Made by a program: the position numbers and the translations under genes
Part shown: positions 24,248 to 31,523 of the stretch, piece after piece
How the letters are laid out: the number at the start of each line of letters is the position of its first letter
How positions within the stretch are numbered: the stretch's first letter is position 1
The notes under the pieces: model-generated
Told to the model about the DNA's origin: nothing
The model's database searches: none
Seen by the model: the letters and a program-made list of their open reading frames with translations, nothing else
Origin: an uncultured Eubacteriales bacterium
Lineage (GTDB): Bacteria; Bacillota; Clostridia; Oscillospirales; Acutalibacteraceae
Assembly: GCA_900316925.1 (NCBI GenBank)
Contig: ONEU01000079.1
Span: forward strand, 1 to 31,523
Length of the DNA: 31,523 nucleotides
Direction: 5' to 3'

Positions 24248-24292
24248 TTGTTATGAATTTTTGTCAAAAATAAATTGCGTTTTAGACAAAAA
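24248..24292 (+). promoter_or_regulatory. Possible V-ATPase operon promoter and AT-rich dyad
   Basis: TTGTTA (24248-24253) and TAAATT (24271-24276), 17 bases apart, are the best promoter-like pair upstream of the operon, each matching four of six bases. A dyad TTTTTGTC (24258-24265) and GACAAAAA (24285-24292) overlaps it and would suit a dimeric regulator. Both assignments are tentative. Confidence 0.35.
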
Positions 24293-24305
24293 TATGTTTT
24301 AATAA

Positions 24306-24389
24306 AAAGGAGAGTAATATCTCCTGGCATCACGGGGACGACCGTTGAAATGGTTCACGGAAGTCCGCGGGGAAACTGAAAAAAGGAGG
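24306..24389 (+). promoter_or_regulatory. Structured leader RNA of the V-ATPase operon, candidate translational riboswitch
   Basis: Three helices can be drawn. P1 is AGGAGA (24308-24313) with TCTCCT (24320-24325). P2 is GGAC (24336-24339) with GTCC (24363-24366). P3, enclosed by P2, is CCG-T-TGAA (24342-24349) with TTCACGG (24354-24360), capped by ATGG and having one bulged T. GA and AA face each other between P2 and P3. The TCTCCT strand of P1 can instead pair with the ntpF ribosome binding site AGGAGG (24384-24389), which would block translation. The upstream AGGAGA is thus a decoy or antisequestering strand. No known riboswitch class could be confirmed by eye. Confidence 0.55.
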
Positions 24390-24396
24390 AATGCTT

Positions 24397-24711
24397 ATGG
24401 CAAGTGAAATGCTCAAGGCGGTACTGGATGCGGAAAAAGACTGTGCTTCCAGAGAAGCCGAGGCAAAGAAACAGGCTGAGCTTGACAAGCAGAACGCCCG
24501 ACAAAAGGCTAAGGAAATGGTTGCCAATGCCAAGAAGGAAGCCGATCAGCTTCTGGAAGACAATGAGGCTGCGATGCAGAAAAAGGCCGAGAAAGAGGTC
24601 GGCAAGGCGAGCGCGGAAGCACAGGTGGAATGCCTGAGGCTGTCGAAAAACGCCGAGACGAATCTTGACCGGGTGAAGAAGCTGGTCGTAGAAATGCTCA
24701 CCGCTCCATGA
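24397..24711 (+). CDS. ntpF: V-type ATPase peripheral stalk subunit (NtpF/AhaH, subunit G/H)
   Basis: This is a 104-residue, almost entirely helical and highly charged protein (Lys, Glu, Ala, Gln heptads through about residue 85). It fits the peripheral-stalk subunit that pairs with subunit E as a coiled coil. Sequence alone is low in information; the call rests on the coiled coil plus its place before ntpI, which matches Enterococcus ntpFIKECGAB. I chose the ATG at 24397, as AGGAGG (24384-24389) is seven bases away. An ATG at 24391 is only one base away. Its ribosome binding site is the likely target of the leader RNA switch. Confidence 0.85.
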   Translation: MASEMLKAVLDAEKDCASREAEAKKQAELDKQNARQKAKEMVANAKKEADQLLEDNEAAMQKKAEKEVGKASAEAQVECLRLSKNAETNLDRVKKLVVEMLTAP

Positions 24712-24748
24712 GCGGCAGGCAAAACAGATAAAGTGTGGTGATAATCAT

Positions 24749-26737
24749 TTGGCAAAGCTAAACATGAAGGCAGTGAGGATCATTGCCTTGAAAAAAGACA
24801 GAAAACGAGTGCTGGAGCATCTGCAGGACAGTGCATTGGTGATGGTGCGGCATCTGGAACAGTCTGATGAAGGCTTTCACCGTGCAGATACCACCGCTCA
24901 GCTCAAACAGTTCGAGCGGAACGCCGAGCTGACCGAGCAGGCGCTCAGGATACTCAACCGCCACCAGCCCGAAAAGAAAGGGATGCTGGCGAGCTTCAAG
25001 GGCAGGAAAGAGATCGACCCTGACGAGATCGGCAGGATCGCCACCGATTCCGCGAAGATCGTGGGAATCTGTCAGAAGCTGATACGGCTTGAGAAGCAGT
25101 TAGCGGATTACGCCGCCGAGCAGATCCGGATCCGGACGCTGCTGGCACAGCTGGAACCCTGGAAGAAGCTGGATATCCCCCTGAACACCAGGGAGACAGC
25201 CACAACCGCCGTGCTGATCGGTACCCTGCCGAGAATGTATGACGATGTGTCGCTGGCGGAAGCGCTGGCGGAGGAATGTCCGGCACTGACCTTTGAAGCA
25301 GAGATCCTGTATGCATCGTCCGCCATGACCTGTCTGGTCCTGTTCGCACCGAAGAAGCAGCGGGAGGATGCCGAAAAGGCACTGCGGTCGCTGGGATTTG
25401 CACAGCCCGTCAATCCCACCAGCCGCACCCCGTCTGTGAAGATGCAGCGGCAGATCAAAAAGGGTGAAGATCTGGAGCTGAAGATCGAACAGGCAAAGCA
25501 GGATATTCTATCCTATACGGATTACCGTGAAGCCATTTGTGAAACGCAGGATTATTTCAATCTGCGAGCGGAGAAGTACCGAGTGATCGCAGAGCTTGAC
25601 CAGACGGATCATGTTTTTGTGCTGCACGGCTACATTCCGGAAGAGGACTGTGGAAAATTAGAGAAACTGTGTGAACGCACCGCCGATTGTGTGGTGGAAT
25701 TTGAGGATGCGGATGAGGATGCGCCCATCAAGCTGAAAAACAACAAGTTTGCGGAACCGGCGCAGAGCATTGTGAGTATGTACTCCACGCCTTCCCATGA
25801 GGATATTGATCCCACGCCGCTGCTGGCATTTTTCTTCTATTTCTTCTTTGGCATGATGTTTTCGGACGCAGGCTACGGACTGCTTCTGGTCATCGGCACG
25901 GCGATCCTGATAAAAGTGTTCAAGCCGGATAAGAAGATGCGCAATAATCTGAAGCTGTTCCAGTACTGCGGTGTTTCCACGATGCTGTGGGGACTGGCTT
26001 TCGGCAGTATTTTTGGCGACGCACCGGCCATGATCTACAAAATGATCACCGGCAACGCCATCACCATGAAGGAACTGCTTCCCTGGCCCACACTCGATAC
26101 ACAGAAGGACGCTCTGTTCATTATGATCCTGTCGATTGCACTGGGACTGGTGCACATCCTGGTCGGAATGGGCTGTAAGTTCTATGTCTGCTGGAAGCGG
26201 AAGGAATACGCCAAGGCACTGTTTGATACCGGCCTGTGGATGCTCATGCTCATCGGTTTTGCGGTACTGGCAGCCGGTATGGCATCCCTTCCGGTGCTGA
26301 TCTATGTGGGAGGAGGCATTGCCGTTGCTTCGGCAGTCGGACTCATCCTCACACAGGGCAGGGGAAAGAAAAACATTTTCGGCAAACTGCTGGGCGGTGT
26401 GGCGTCACTTTATGACATCACCAGTTATATCAGCGACCTGCTGAGTTATTCCCGACTCCTGGCACTGGGTCTGACCACCGGTGTCATGGCGCAGGTGTTC
26501 AATATGCTGTCCACCCTGTTTGGAACCAGTGTGTTCGGCATTATCCTGATGATCCTGGTCTTCGTCGCAGGACACGCTGTGACGATCGCACTGAACGCTC
26601 TCGGCTCGTATGTACATACCATGCGTCTGCAGTATGTGGAGATGTTCAGTAAGTTTTATGAGGGCGGCGGCAAGCCCTTTGAGCCGTTCTCACTGAAAAG
26701 CAAGCATTTTAAAACAAAGGGCAGCAATGAAGATTAA
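24749..26737 (+). CDS. ntpI: V-type ATPase membrane stator subunit I
   Basis: Subunit I (NtpI, equal to subunit a) forms the ion half-channels against the rotor ring. The 662-residue protein has a cytoplasmic N-terminal half (to about 345) and a membrane half with about seven to eight helices. The family motif FFFGMMFSDAGYG begins the membrane half. LSYSRLLALGL carries R569, the arginine that works with the rotor glutamate. The start is TTG at 24749, with GTGGTGA about eight bases upstream. The alternative ATG at 24764 lacks a site and would remove the MAKLNM start usual in homologues. It lies 37 bases after ntpF. Confidence 0.95.
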   Translation: MAKLNMKAVRIIALKKDRKRVLEHLQDSALVMVRHLEQSDEGFHRADTTAQLKQFERNAELTEQALRILNRHQPEKKGMLASFKGRKEIDPDEIGRIATDSAKIVGICQKLIRLEKQLADYAAEQIRIRTLLAQLEPWKKLDIPLNTRETATTAVLIGTLPRMYDDVSLAEALAEECPALTFEAEILYASSAMTCLVLFAPKKQREDAEKALRSLGFAQPVNPTSRTPSVKMQRQIKKGEDLELKIEQAKQDILSYTDYREAICETQDYFNLRAEKYRVIAELDQTDHVFVLHGYIPEEDCGKLEKLCERTADCVVEFEDADEDAPIKLKNNKFAEPAQSIVSMYSTPSHEDIDPTPLLAFFFYFFFGMMFSDAGYGLLLVIGTAILIKVFKPDKKMRNNLKLFQYCGVSTMLWGLAFGSIFGDAPAMIYKMITGNAITMKELLPWPTLDTQKDALFIMILSIALGLVHILVGMGCKFYVCWKRKEYAKALFDTGLWMLMLIGFAVLAAGMASLPVLIYVGGGIAVASAVGLILTQGRGKKNIFGKLLGGVASLYDITSYISDLLSYSRLLALGLTTGVMAQVFNMLSTLFGTSVFGIILMILVFVAGHAVTIALNALGSYVHTMRLQYVEMFSKFYEGGGKPFEPFSLKSKHFKTKGSNED

Positions 26738-26772
26738 GGACAGAAAGTCCGCATTAACGGAGGTAAATCATT

Positions 26773-27255
26773 ATGGACGCAATTATGGGTATGTTTCTGG
26801 CAATTTTAGGAGCTGCGGTAGCCACTGTATTTGCAGGAATCGGTTCTGCAAAGGGTGTTGGCGGCGCTGCACAGACATCAATGGGAGTGCTCTCCGAGGA
26901 CTCCTCCATGTTCGGTAAAATGCTCGTGCTCACACTTCTTCCCGGTACACAGGGTCTTTACGGCTTCATCGTAGGCTTCCTGATCCTCATCAACTGCGGT
27001 GTTCTGGGCGGAGCGGCTCCCACCCTCGGCCAGGGCTTTGCATTCCTGGGCGCTTCACTGGCAATCGGTCTGGGCGGCATGATCTCCGGCTTTGCACAGG
27101 GAAAGGCTGCCGTTTCCGGTATCACCATGACCGCAAAGGACGAAAAGAACTTCTCCAAGGCAATGGTTTCCATCACCCTTGTTGAGATCTATGCACTGTT
27201 GGCCTTTATCGTATCCCTGCTCGTTGTAATCTCCGTACCGGGTCTTAAAATATAA
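26773..27255 (+). CDS. ntpK: V-type ATPase rotor ring subunit K, sodium-type
   Basis: This is a 160-residue double-hairpin proteolipid with four membrane helices, typical of 16 kDa NtpK. It forms the rotor ring. The ligand set known from Enterococcus hirae NtpK (Leu, Thr, Gln, Gln, Glu) is present: L56, T59 and Q60 in LPGTQGLYGF, Q109 in GFAQGK, and E138 in LVEIYALLA, with Y63 nearby. This points to Na+ rather than H+ coupling. GGAGG lies nine bases before the ATG. It follows ntpI by 35 bases. Confidence 0.96.
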   Translation: MDAIMGMFLAILGAAVATVFAGIGSAKGVGGAAQTSMGVLSEDSSMFGKMLVLTLLPGTQGLYGFIVGFLILINCGVLGGAAPTLGQGFAFLGASLAIGLGGMISGFAQGKAAVSGITMTAKDEKNFSKAMVSITLVEIYALLAFIVSLLVVISVPGLKI

Positions 27256-27291
27256 GCAGCAGGCGACAGGATACGGAAAGGTGGGTTGTGT

Positions 27292-27888
27292 ATGAGCAGC
27301 GGTGAGAAAATACTGTCTGTCATCCGTGCAGACAGTGAACAGACGGTGGCCGGAATAAAAGCGGAGTCCGAGAAAAAGTGCAGTGAGATCCTGCAAAGGG
27401 GCGAGGCAAAGGTTCTGGAGATCCGGAAGGCTGCCGACAGGAAAAAGGCGGAGCAGACGGCAAAGCTGGAGAAATCCTGCAAAAGCCGTGTGGAGCTTGA
27501 GAAGAGAAACGCCGTTCTCAAAGCCAAACGACACGAGATCAACAAAGCGGTTGACGCCGTGATAACCTATATGAAGAACCTTGACGACAAGGCATATTTT
27601 GAACTGATCTACAAGCTTGCGGCAACCCTCAGCGGAAAAGAGGGCGTGATCCTGCTCAATGAGAAGGATCTGAAAAGAGCTCCGGCAGATTTTGAAAAAA
27701 GGATGGTACAGGCAGGGCTCCGGGCAACGCTGAGCCGCACACCCGTTACGGGGATTGACAGCGGCTTCATCCTGAAGGACGGCGACATTGAAGAAAACAT
27801 GAGCTTTGCCGCTATCGTGTCCGACAAGCGGGAAGCAGTGGAGGATCTGATCAACCGTGAGCTGTTTCAGGAGCGAGGAGGAGTTTGA
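27292..27888 (+). CDS. ntpE: V-type ATPase peripheral stalk subunit E
   Basis: The 198-residue protein has a long charged N-terminal helix (to about 85) and a compact C-terminal domain, as in subunit E. It pairs with the NtpF/H subunit to hold the catalytic head. I chose the ATG at 27292 because AAAGGTGG (27277-27284) lies seven bases upstream; a TTG two codons earlier is too close. It lies 36 bases after ntpK and its stop overlaps the ntpC start by one base (TGATG). Confidence 0.88.
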   Translation: MSSGEKILSVIRADSEQTVAGIKAESEKKCSEILQRGEAKVLEIRKAADRKKAEQTAKLEKSCKSRVELEKRNAVLKAKRHEINKAVDAVITYMKNLDDKAYFELIYKLAATLSGKEGVILLNEKDLKRAPADFEKRMVQAGLRATLSRTPVTGIDSGFILKDGDIEENMSFAAIVSDKREAVEDLINRELFQERGGV

Positions 27889-28859
27889 TGGCATTATCGT
27901 ATGAGTTTTCCATAGGCTCCGTCCGCGCGAAGGAAACAGGTCTGTTTTCGGACGCAGAGGTGGAGCAGATGCTCGCCATGAAGAGTGAGGAGGAGCTGGT
28001 GCGGTTCCTGCGGGACAAGGGCTACGGCGACGGCAGTACGGTGGCAGAGATCATTGACAGCGGCCGTGAGAAAATGTGGAAATACATCCGCAGCGTGGCA
28101 CCGGATTTCAGCATCTTCGATCCCTTCTTCATTCAGAACGATGTGCATAATCTGAAGACCATTCTCAAGGGCGTGATGTCGGGCAGAAAGTATGAGCAGC
28201 TTCTGCTGCTGCCCTGTACCGTGAAGCATAAGGACATGATCGCCATTGTGGAGAACAGGCGTTTTGATAAGCTGCCCGGATGGCTGGGCGAAGCTGCCGA
28301 TAAAGCCTATCAGACGTTGGCGGAGACAAAGGACGCCCGCATCAGCGATGCTTTGGTGGACAAAGCGGTGATGGAGCGGCTGCTGGTAGAAGGCAAGGCA
28401 TCACGTTCGGCATTTCTGGACGAATATCTGCGGACAATGGTGTTCTACGCCAATGTGAAGATCGCCATCCGCGGTGCCAAGGCGGATATCGGACAGTATT
28501 ACTTTGAGAATGCCCTGTGTGAATGTGACGGCTTTGATAAGGATAGAGTCACCCGTCTGGCCGTTCAGGGCAGCGGACAGCTGATGAAGTACCTGGAGAA
28601 GCAGAGTGCCTATGACTGTAAAAAAGCAATGGCACTGTATCAGGAATCGACCTCGCTGTTTGAAAAATTTGTGGATAACCAGCTGATCCGGTTGGCCAGG
28701 AAGCTCTGCCGGTACTCAAGTGAGGGACCGGAGGCGCTGTTTGGCTACTACATCGGCTGTAAATATGAACGGAAGCTGATCACGATGATCGCCGGCGGCA
28801 TCAAGACCGCCACGCCGCCCGATCAGCTCAGAGAAAGGCTGCGTGAGCTTTATGGCTAA
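27888..28859 (+). CDS. ntpC: V-type ATPase subunit C (d-type socket)
   Basis: This 323-residue soluble protein is the funnel-shaped link between the central stalk and the rotor ring (d/C subunit, AhaC). It has a helical repeat character with no membrane segment. The segment FDPFFIQNDVHNLKTILKG matches the family pattern, as does the C-terminal YIGCKYERKLITMIAGG. The ATG at 27888 overlaps the ntpE stop by one base, with AGGAGGAG (27876-27883) upstream. The stop overlaps ntpG by eight bases. Confidence 0.92.
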   Translation: MALSYEFSIGSVRAKETGLFSDAEVEQMLAMKSEEELVRFLRDKGYGDGSTVAEIIDSGREKMWKYIRSVAPDFSIFDPFFIQNDVHNLKTILKGVMSGRKYEQLLLLPCTVKHKDMIAIVENRRFDKLPGWLGEAADKAYQTLAETKDARISDALVDKAVMERLLVEGKASRSAFLDEYLRTMVFYANVKIAIRGAKADIGQYYFENALCECDGFDKDRVTRLAVQGSGQLMKYLEKQSAYDCKKAMALYQESTSLFEKFVDNQLIRLARKLCRYSSEGPEALFGYYIGCKYERKLITMIAGGIKTATPPDQLRERLRELYG

Positions 28860-29175
28860 GAGTATCGCGATCATCGGAGACGGCGAAAGCATCAAGGGCT
28901 TTGGCACAGTAGGGATGGAACTGTTTGTCTGTGATGATCCCGCTGCCGCCCCGCAGCTTCTGAAGCAGCTTACCGATGAAGATTATTATGCGATCATCTA
29001 TATGACGGAAGAGATATTTGAAGCGTCTGCCAGGGAGCGGGAAAAATTTGCAGAGAGAGCAACTCCTGCCATCATACCGCTTCCGGGAGTCAGGGGCAAT
29101 ACAGGAATCGGTCAGAGAAGGCTGTCATCCTTTGTGGAGCAGGCGGTAGGCTCTGACATACTCTTTAAAAATTGA
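28852..29175 (+). CDS. ntpG: V-type ATPase central stalk subunit F (NtpG)
   Basis: This is a 107-residue Rossmann-like subunit of the central stalk, beginning MAKSIAIIGDGESIKGFGTVG, the family's usual opening. Later LTDEDYYAIIYMTEEIF and IIPLPGVRGNTGIG are typical. I chose the ATG at 28852 over the upstream GTG at 28843 because homologues start two or three residues before the IAIIGD strand. It overlaps ntpC by eight bases and is followed after ten bases by ntpA. Confidence 0.92.
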   Translation: MAKSIAIIGDGESIKGFGTVGMELFVCDDPAAAPQLLKQLTDEDYYAIIYMTEEIFEASAREREKFAERATPAIIPLPGVRGNTGIGQRRLSSFVEQAVGSDILFKN

Positions 29176-29185
29176 GGTGTCAAAC

Positions 29186-30952
29186 TTGATAAGCGGAGTT
29201 ATTACAAAGGTCGCAGGTCCTCTGGTCATTGCGGAGGGAATGCGAGATGCAAATATGTTCGACGTGGTGCGTGTGAGCAGCCAGCGGCTGATCGGCGAGA
29301 TCATCGAGATGCACGGCGATAAGGCATCCATCCAGGTGTATGAGGAAACGTCCGGCCTTGGTCCGGGCGAGACCGTGGAATCCACCGGTGTGCCGCTTTC
29401 CGTGGAGCTTGGCCCCGGACTGATCGGCGCCATTTATGATGGTATCCAGCGCCCCCTGAACGAAATTATGAAGGTTGCCGGCAATAACCTCACCCGAGGG
29501 GTAGAGGTGCCGTCCCTTGACCACAAGAAGAAGTGGCATTTCACCCCCTGCGTGAAACAGGGTGAGAAGGTGACCGCCGGTGATATGATCGGCACGGTGA
29601 AGGAGACCAACGCCGTATTGCATAAGATCATGCTGCCCAACGGTATGAGCGGCAGGATCAAGAGCATCAAGGAAGGCGACTTCACGATTGACGAGACGGT
29701 TGCTGAGGTCGAGAAAGACGGAAAGACCGAGAAGGTCACCATGTCGGTGAAGTGGCCGGTGAGAATCGGACGTCCCTACAAGCGCAAGCTGTCCCCGGAT
29801 ATCCTGCTCACCACCGGACAGAGAACCATTGATACCCTGTTTCCCATCGCCAAGGGCGGTGTGGCAGCGGTTCCGGGCCCCTTCGGCTCCGGCAAGACCG
29901 TGGTGCAGCACCAGCTGGCAAAGTGGGCGGCAGCGGATATTATCGTATACATCGGCTGCGGCGAGCGCGGTAACGAAATGACCGACGTACTCAACGAGTT
30001 CCCCGAGCTGAAAGACCCGAGAACCGGTAATTCCCTGATGGAGAGAACCGTGCTCATCGCCAATACCTCCGATATGCCCGTGGCTGCCCGTGAGGCATCC
30101 ATCTATACCGGTATCACCATTGCGGAGTATTTCCGTGATATGGGCTACACCGTGGCGCTGATGGCAGATTCCACCTCCCGGTGGGCAGAGGCGCTGCGTG
30201 AGATGTCCGGACGTCTGGAGGAAATGCCCGGTGAAGAGGGCTATCCTGCCTATCTGGGCAGCCGTCTGGCACAGTTCTACGAGCGTGCCGGCCGTGTGAT
30301 CGTCAACGGCAGCGAGGATACCGAGGGTGCCCTGTCCGTGATCGGTGCCGTATCCCCTCCGGGCGGTGATATTTCCGAGCCGGTGTCACAGGCTACCCTG
30401 CGTATCGTCAAGGTATTCTGGGGACTGGACGCCAACCTTGCCTATAAGCGGCATTTCCCTGCTATTAACTGGCTGACAAGCTATTCCTTATATACCGATC
30501 AGCTCACCCCCTGGTATCAGAAGAATGCCTCCGAGGATTTCATGGAGCTGCGCGGACGGCTCATGTCGCTGCTGCAGGATGAAGCGGAGCTGCAGGAGAT
30601 CGTCAACCTTGTGGGTATGGACGCCCTGTCCTCCGGCGACAGACTGAAGCTGGAGACGGCCCGTTCCATCCGTGAGGACTATCTGCACCAGAATGCGTTT
30701 GATTCGGTGGATACCTACACCTCGCTGAAAAAGCAGGTGCTGATGATGCGCGCAATCCTGCTGTGTTACGACAGCTCCTCAGAAGCCCTCAAGCAGGGTG
30801 CCAACATTGAGCTGCTGATGAAGATGGATGTGCGTGAGCGTATCGGCAGATTCAAATACGAGGAAGAAAAGAATATTGATGCGGAATATGAATCCATCCA
30901 GGCAATTCTGCAGAAGGAAATTGAAGATGTGATCGAAGGGAGTGAGGACTGA
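29186..30952 (+). CDS. ntpA: V-type ATPase catalytic subunit A
   Basis: Subunit A hydrolyses ATP in the A3B3 head. The 588-residue protein has the Walker A GPFGSGKT (231-238), the A-specific non-homologous region before it, and the conserved ADSTSRWAEALREMSGRLEEMPGEEGYPAYL stretch (given here in two parts: ADSTSRWAEALREMSGR and LEEMPGEEGYPAYL). I chose TTG at 29186 because GAGGTG (29175-29180 region, directly after the ntpG stop) lies six bases upstream. A GTG at 29177 in frame lies inside that site. The protein then starts ISGVITKVAGPLVIAEG, as in homologues. Its stop overlaps ntpB by one base. Confidence 0.96.
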   Translation: MISGVITKVAGPLVIAEGMRDANMFDVVRVSSQRLIGEIIEMHGDKASIQVYEETSGLGPGETVESTGVPLSVELGPGLIGAIYDGIQRPLNEIMKVAGNNLTRGVEVPSLDHKKKWHFTPCVKQGEKVTAGDMIGTVKETNAVLHKIMLPNGMSGRIKSIKEGDFTIDETVAEVEKDGKTEKVTMSVKWPVRIGRPYKRKLSPDILLTTGQRTIDTLFPIAKGGVAAVPGPFGSGKTVVQHQLAKWAAADIIVYIGCGERGNEMTDVLNEFPELKDPRTGNSLMERTVLIANTSDMPVAAREASIYTGITIAEYFRDMGYTVALMADSTSRWAEALREMSGRLEEMPGEEGYPAYLGSRLAQFYERAGRVIVNGSEDTEGALSVIGAVSPPGGDISEPVSQATLRIVKVFWGLDANLAYKRHFPAINWLTSYSLYTDQLTPWYQKNASEDFMELRGRLMSLLQDEAELQEIVNLVGMDALSSGDRLKLETARSIREDYLHQNAFDSVDTYTSLKKQVLMMRAILLCYDSSSEALKQGANIELLMKMDVRERIGRFKYEEEKNIDAEYESIQAILQKEIEDVIEGSED

Positions 30953-31523
30953 TGCCAAAGGAATATCGTACCATCCGGGAGGTTGCCGGTCCGCTGATGA
31001 TGATCAGCGACGTTGACGGCGTTACCTATAACGAACTGGGTGAGATCGAGCTCCCCAACGGTGAACTGCGGCGCTGTCAGGTGCTGGAGGTTGACGGTAC
31101 CAATGCGCTGGTGCAGCTGTTTGATTCGGCTGCCGGTATCAACCTGGCACAGTCGAAGGTGCGTTTTCTCGGAAAATCTATGGAGCTGCCGGTGTCCTCG
31201 GATATGCTCTCCCGCGTGTTCGACGGACTGGGCAATCCCATTGACGGCGGACCGTCCATCATTCCCGAAAAACGGATGGATATTAACGGCACTCCCATGA
31301 ACCCGGCTGCCCGCGACTATCCCCAGGAGTTTATCCAGACCGGTGTTTCCGCCATTGACGGACTGAACACCCTGGTCCGCGGACAGAAGCTTCCGATCTT
31401 CTCGGCATCCGGTCTGCCCCATGCTCAGCTTGCCGCCCAGATCGCCCGTCAGGCTGCGGTCAGGGGAAAGGATGAGCAGTTTGCGGTGGTTTTTGCCGCT
31501 ATGGGTATCACCTACGAGGAGTC
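30952..31523 (+). CDS. ntpB: V-type ATPase subunit B, 3' end cut by window edge
   Basis: The first 190 residues of the non-catalytic head subunit B are visible. It starts MPKEYRTIREVAGPLMMISD and includes LPNGELRRCQVLEV. DGLGNPIDGGP and the degenerate nucleotide loop region FSASGLPHAQLAAQIARQA are typical of B rather than A. The frame is open to the last base, so the remaining two thirds lie beyond the window. The start overlaps the ntpA stop by one base (TGATG). Subunit D would be expected next in the operon. Confidence 0.95.
   Translation, partial: MPKEYRTIREVAGPLMMISDVDGVTYNELGEIELPNGELRRCQVLEVDGTNALVQLFDSAAGINLAQSKVRFLGKSMELPVSSDMLSRVFDGLGNPIDGGPSIIPEKRMDINGTPMNPAARDYPQEFIQTGVSAIDGLNTLVRGQKLPIFSASGLPHAQLAAQIARQAAVRGKDEQFAVVFAAMGITYEE

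Noticed and set aside
24306..24389. Assignment of the leader to a fluoride, guanidine, manganese (yybP-ykoY) or c-di-GMP riboswitch
   Set aside because: The conserved cores of these classes as I know them are not present; a sodium class could not be confirmed or excluded by eye.

Overview
The window reads as a chromosomal segment of a low-to-mid GC Gram-positive anaerobe of the class Clostridia, most likely an Oscillospiraceae/Ruminococcus-like gut bacterium. The clues are the gene order phoH-ybeY-dgkA-era-yqzL-recO, strong AGGAGG-type ribosome binding sites, MutS2, an ntp-type V-ATPase operon, and a secreted type I pullulanase suited to starch use. The species is not determined. No phage, IS transposase, CRISPR array or defence system is visible.

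Layout. A minus-strand tRNA-Ser(UGA) is cut by the left edge (1-83). A housekeeping operon follows on the plus strand (348-3255: phoH, ybeY, dgkA, era). A 490-base gap then holds a 320-base element bounded by perfect 22-base inverted repeats. A second plus operon (3745-7767) carries yqzL, recO, mutS2 and a YpmS-like membrane protein, and ends at a clear terminator. Next come a lipoprotein (7971-9365), a dispersed repeat, and a YihY-family membrane protein (9551-10453).

The minus strand then carries ppa, a FIVAR-like membrane protein and trxA (12551 down to 10489); secD-secF (15143 down to 12727); and an aspartate aminotransferase-like gene (16851 down to 15577). Back on the plus strand are a small lipoprotein, a 1211-residue cell-surface pullulanase (17684-21319), typA, and a DEDDh exonuclease with a zinc ribbon (to 24162).

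The right end is a V-type ATPase operon in the order ntpF(H)-I-K-E-C-G(F)-A-B, truncated inside ntpB by the window edge. The rotor subunit keeps the ligand set of sodium-binding NtpK, so a sodium pump is predicted. The operon is preceded by a compact leader that folds into two hairpin domains. Within it an anti-Shine-Dalgarno segment can pair either with an upstream decoy or with the ntpF ribosome binding site. This is the best candidate in the window for a little-described regulatory system, plausibly an ion-sensing riboswitch controlling a sodium pump.

Other points of interest are the two aligned copies of an intergenic repeat (3480-3538 and 9466-9523), an operator-like dyad on the aminotransferase promoter, the VPGTG sorting-type end of the pullulanase, and several TTG starts. 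All function calls rest on reading motifs by eye; no database search was run.
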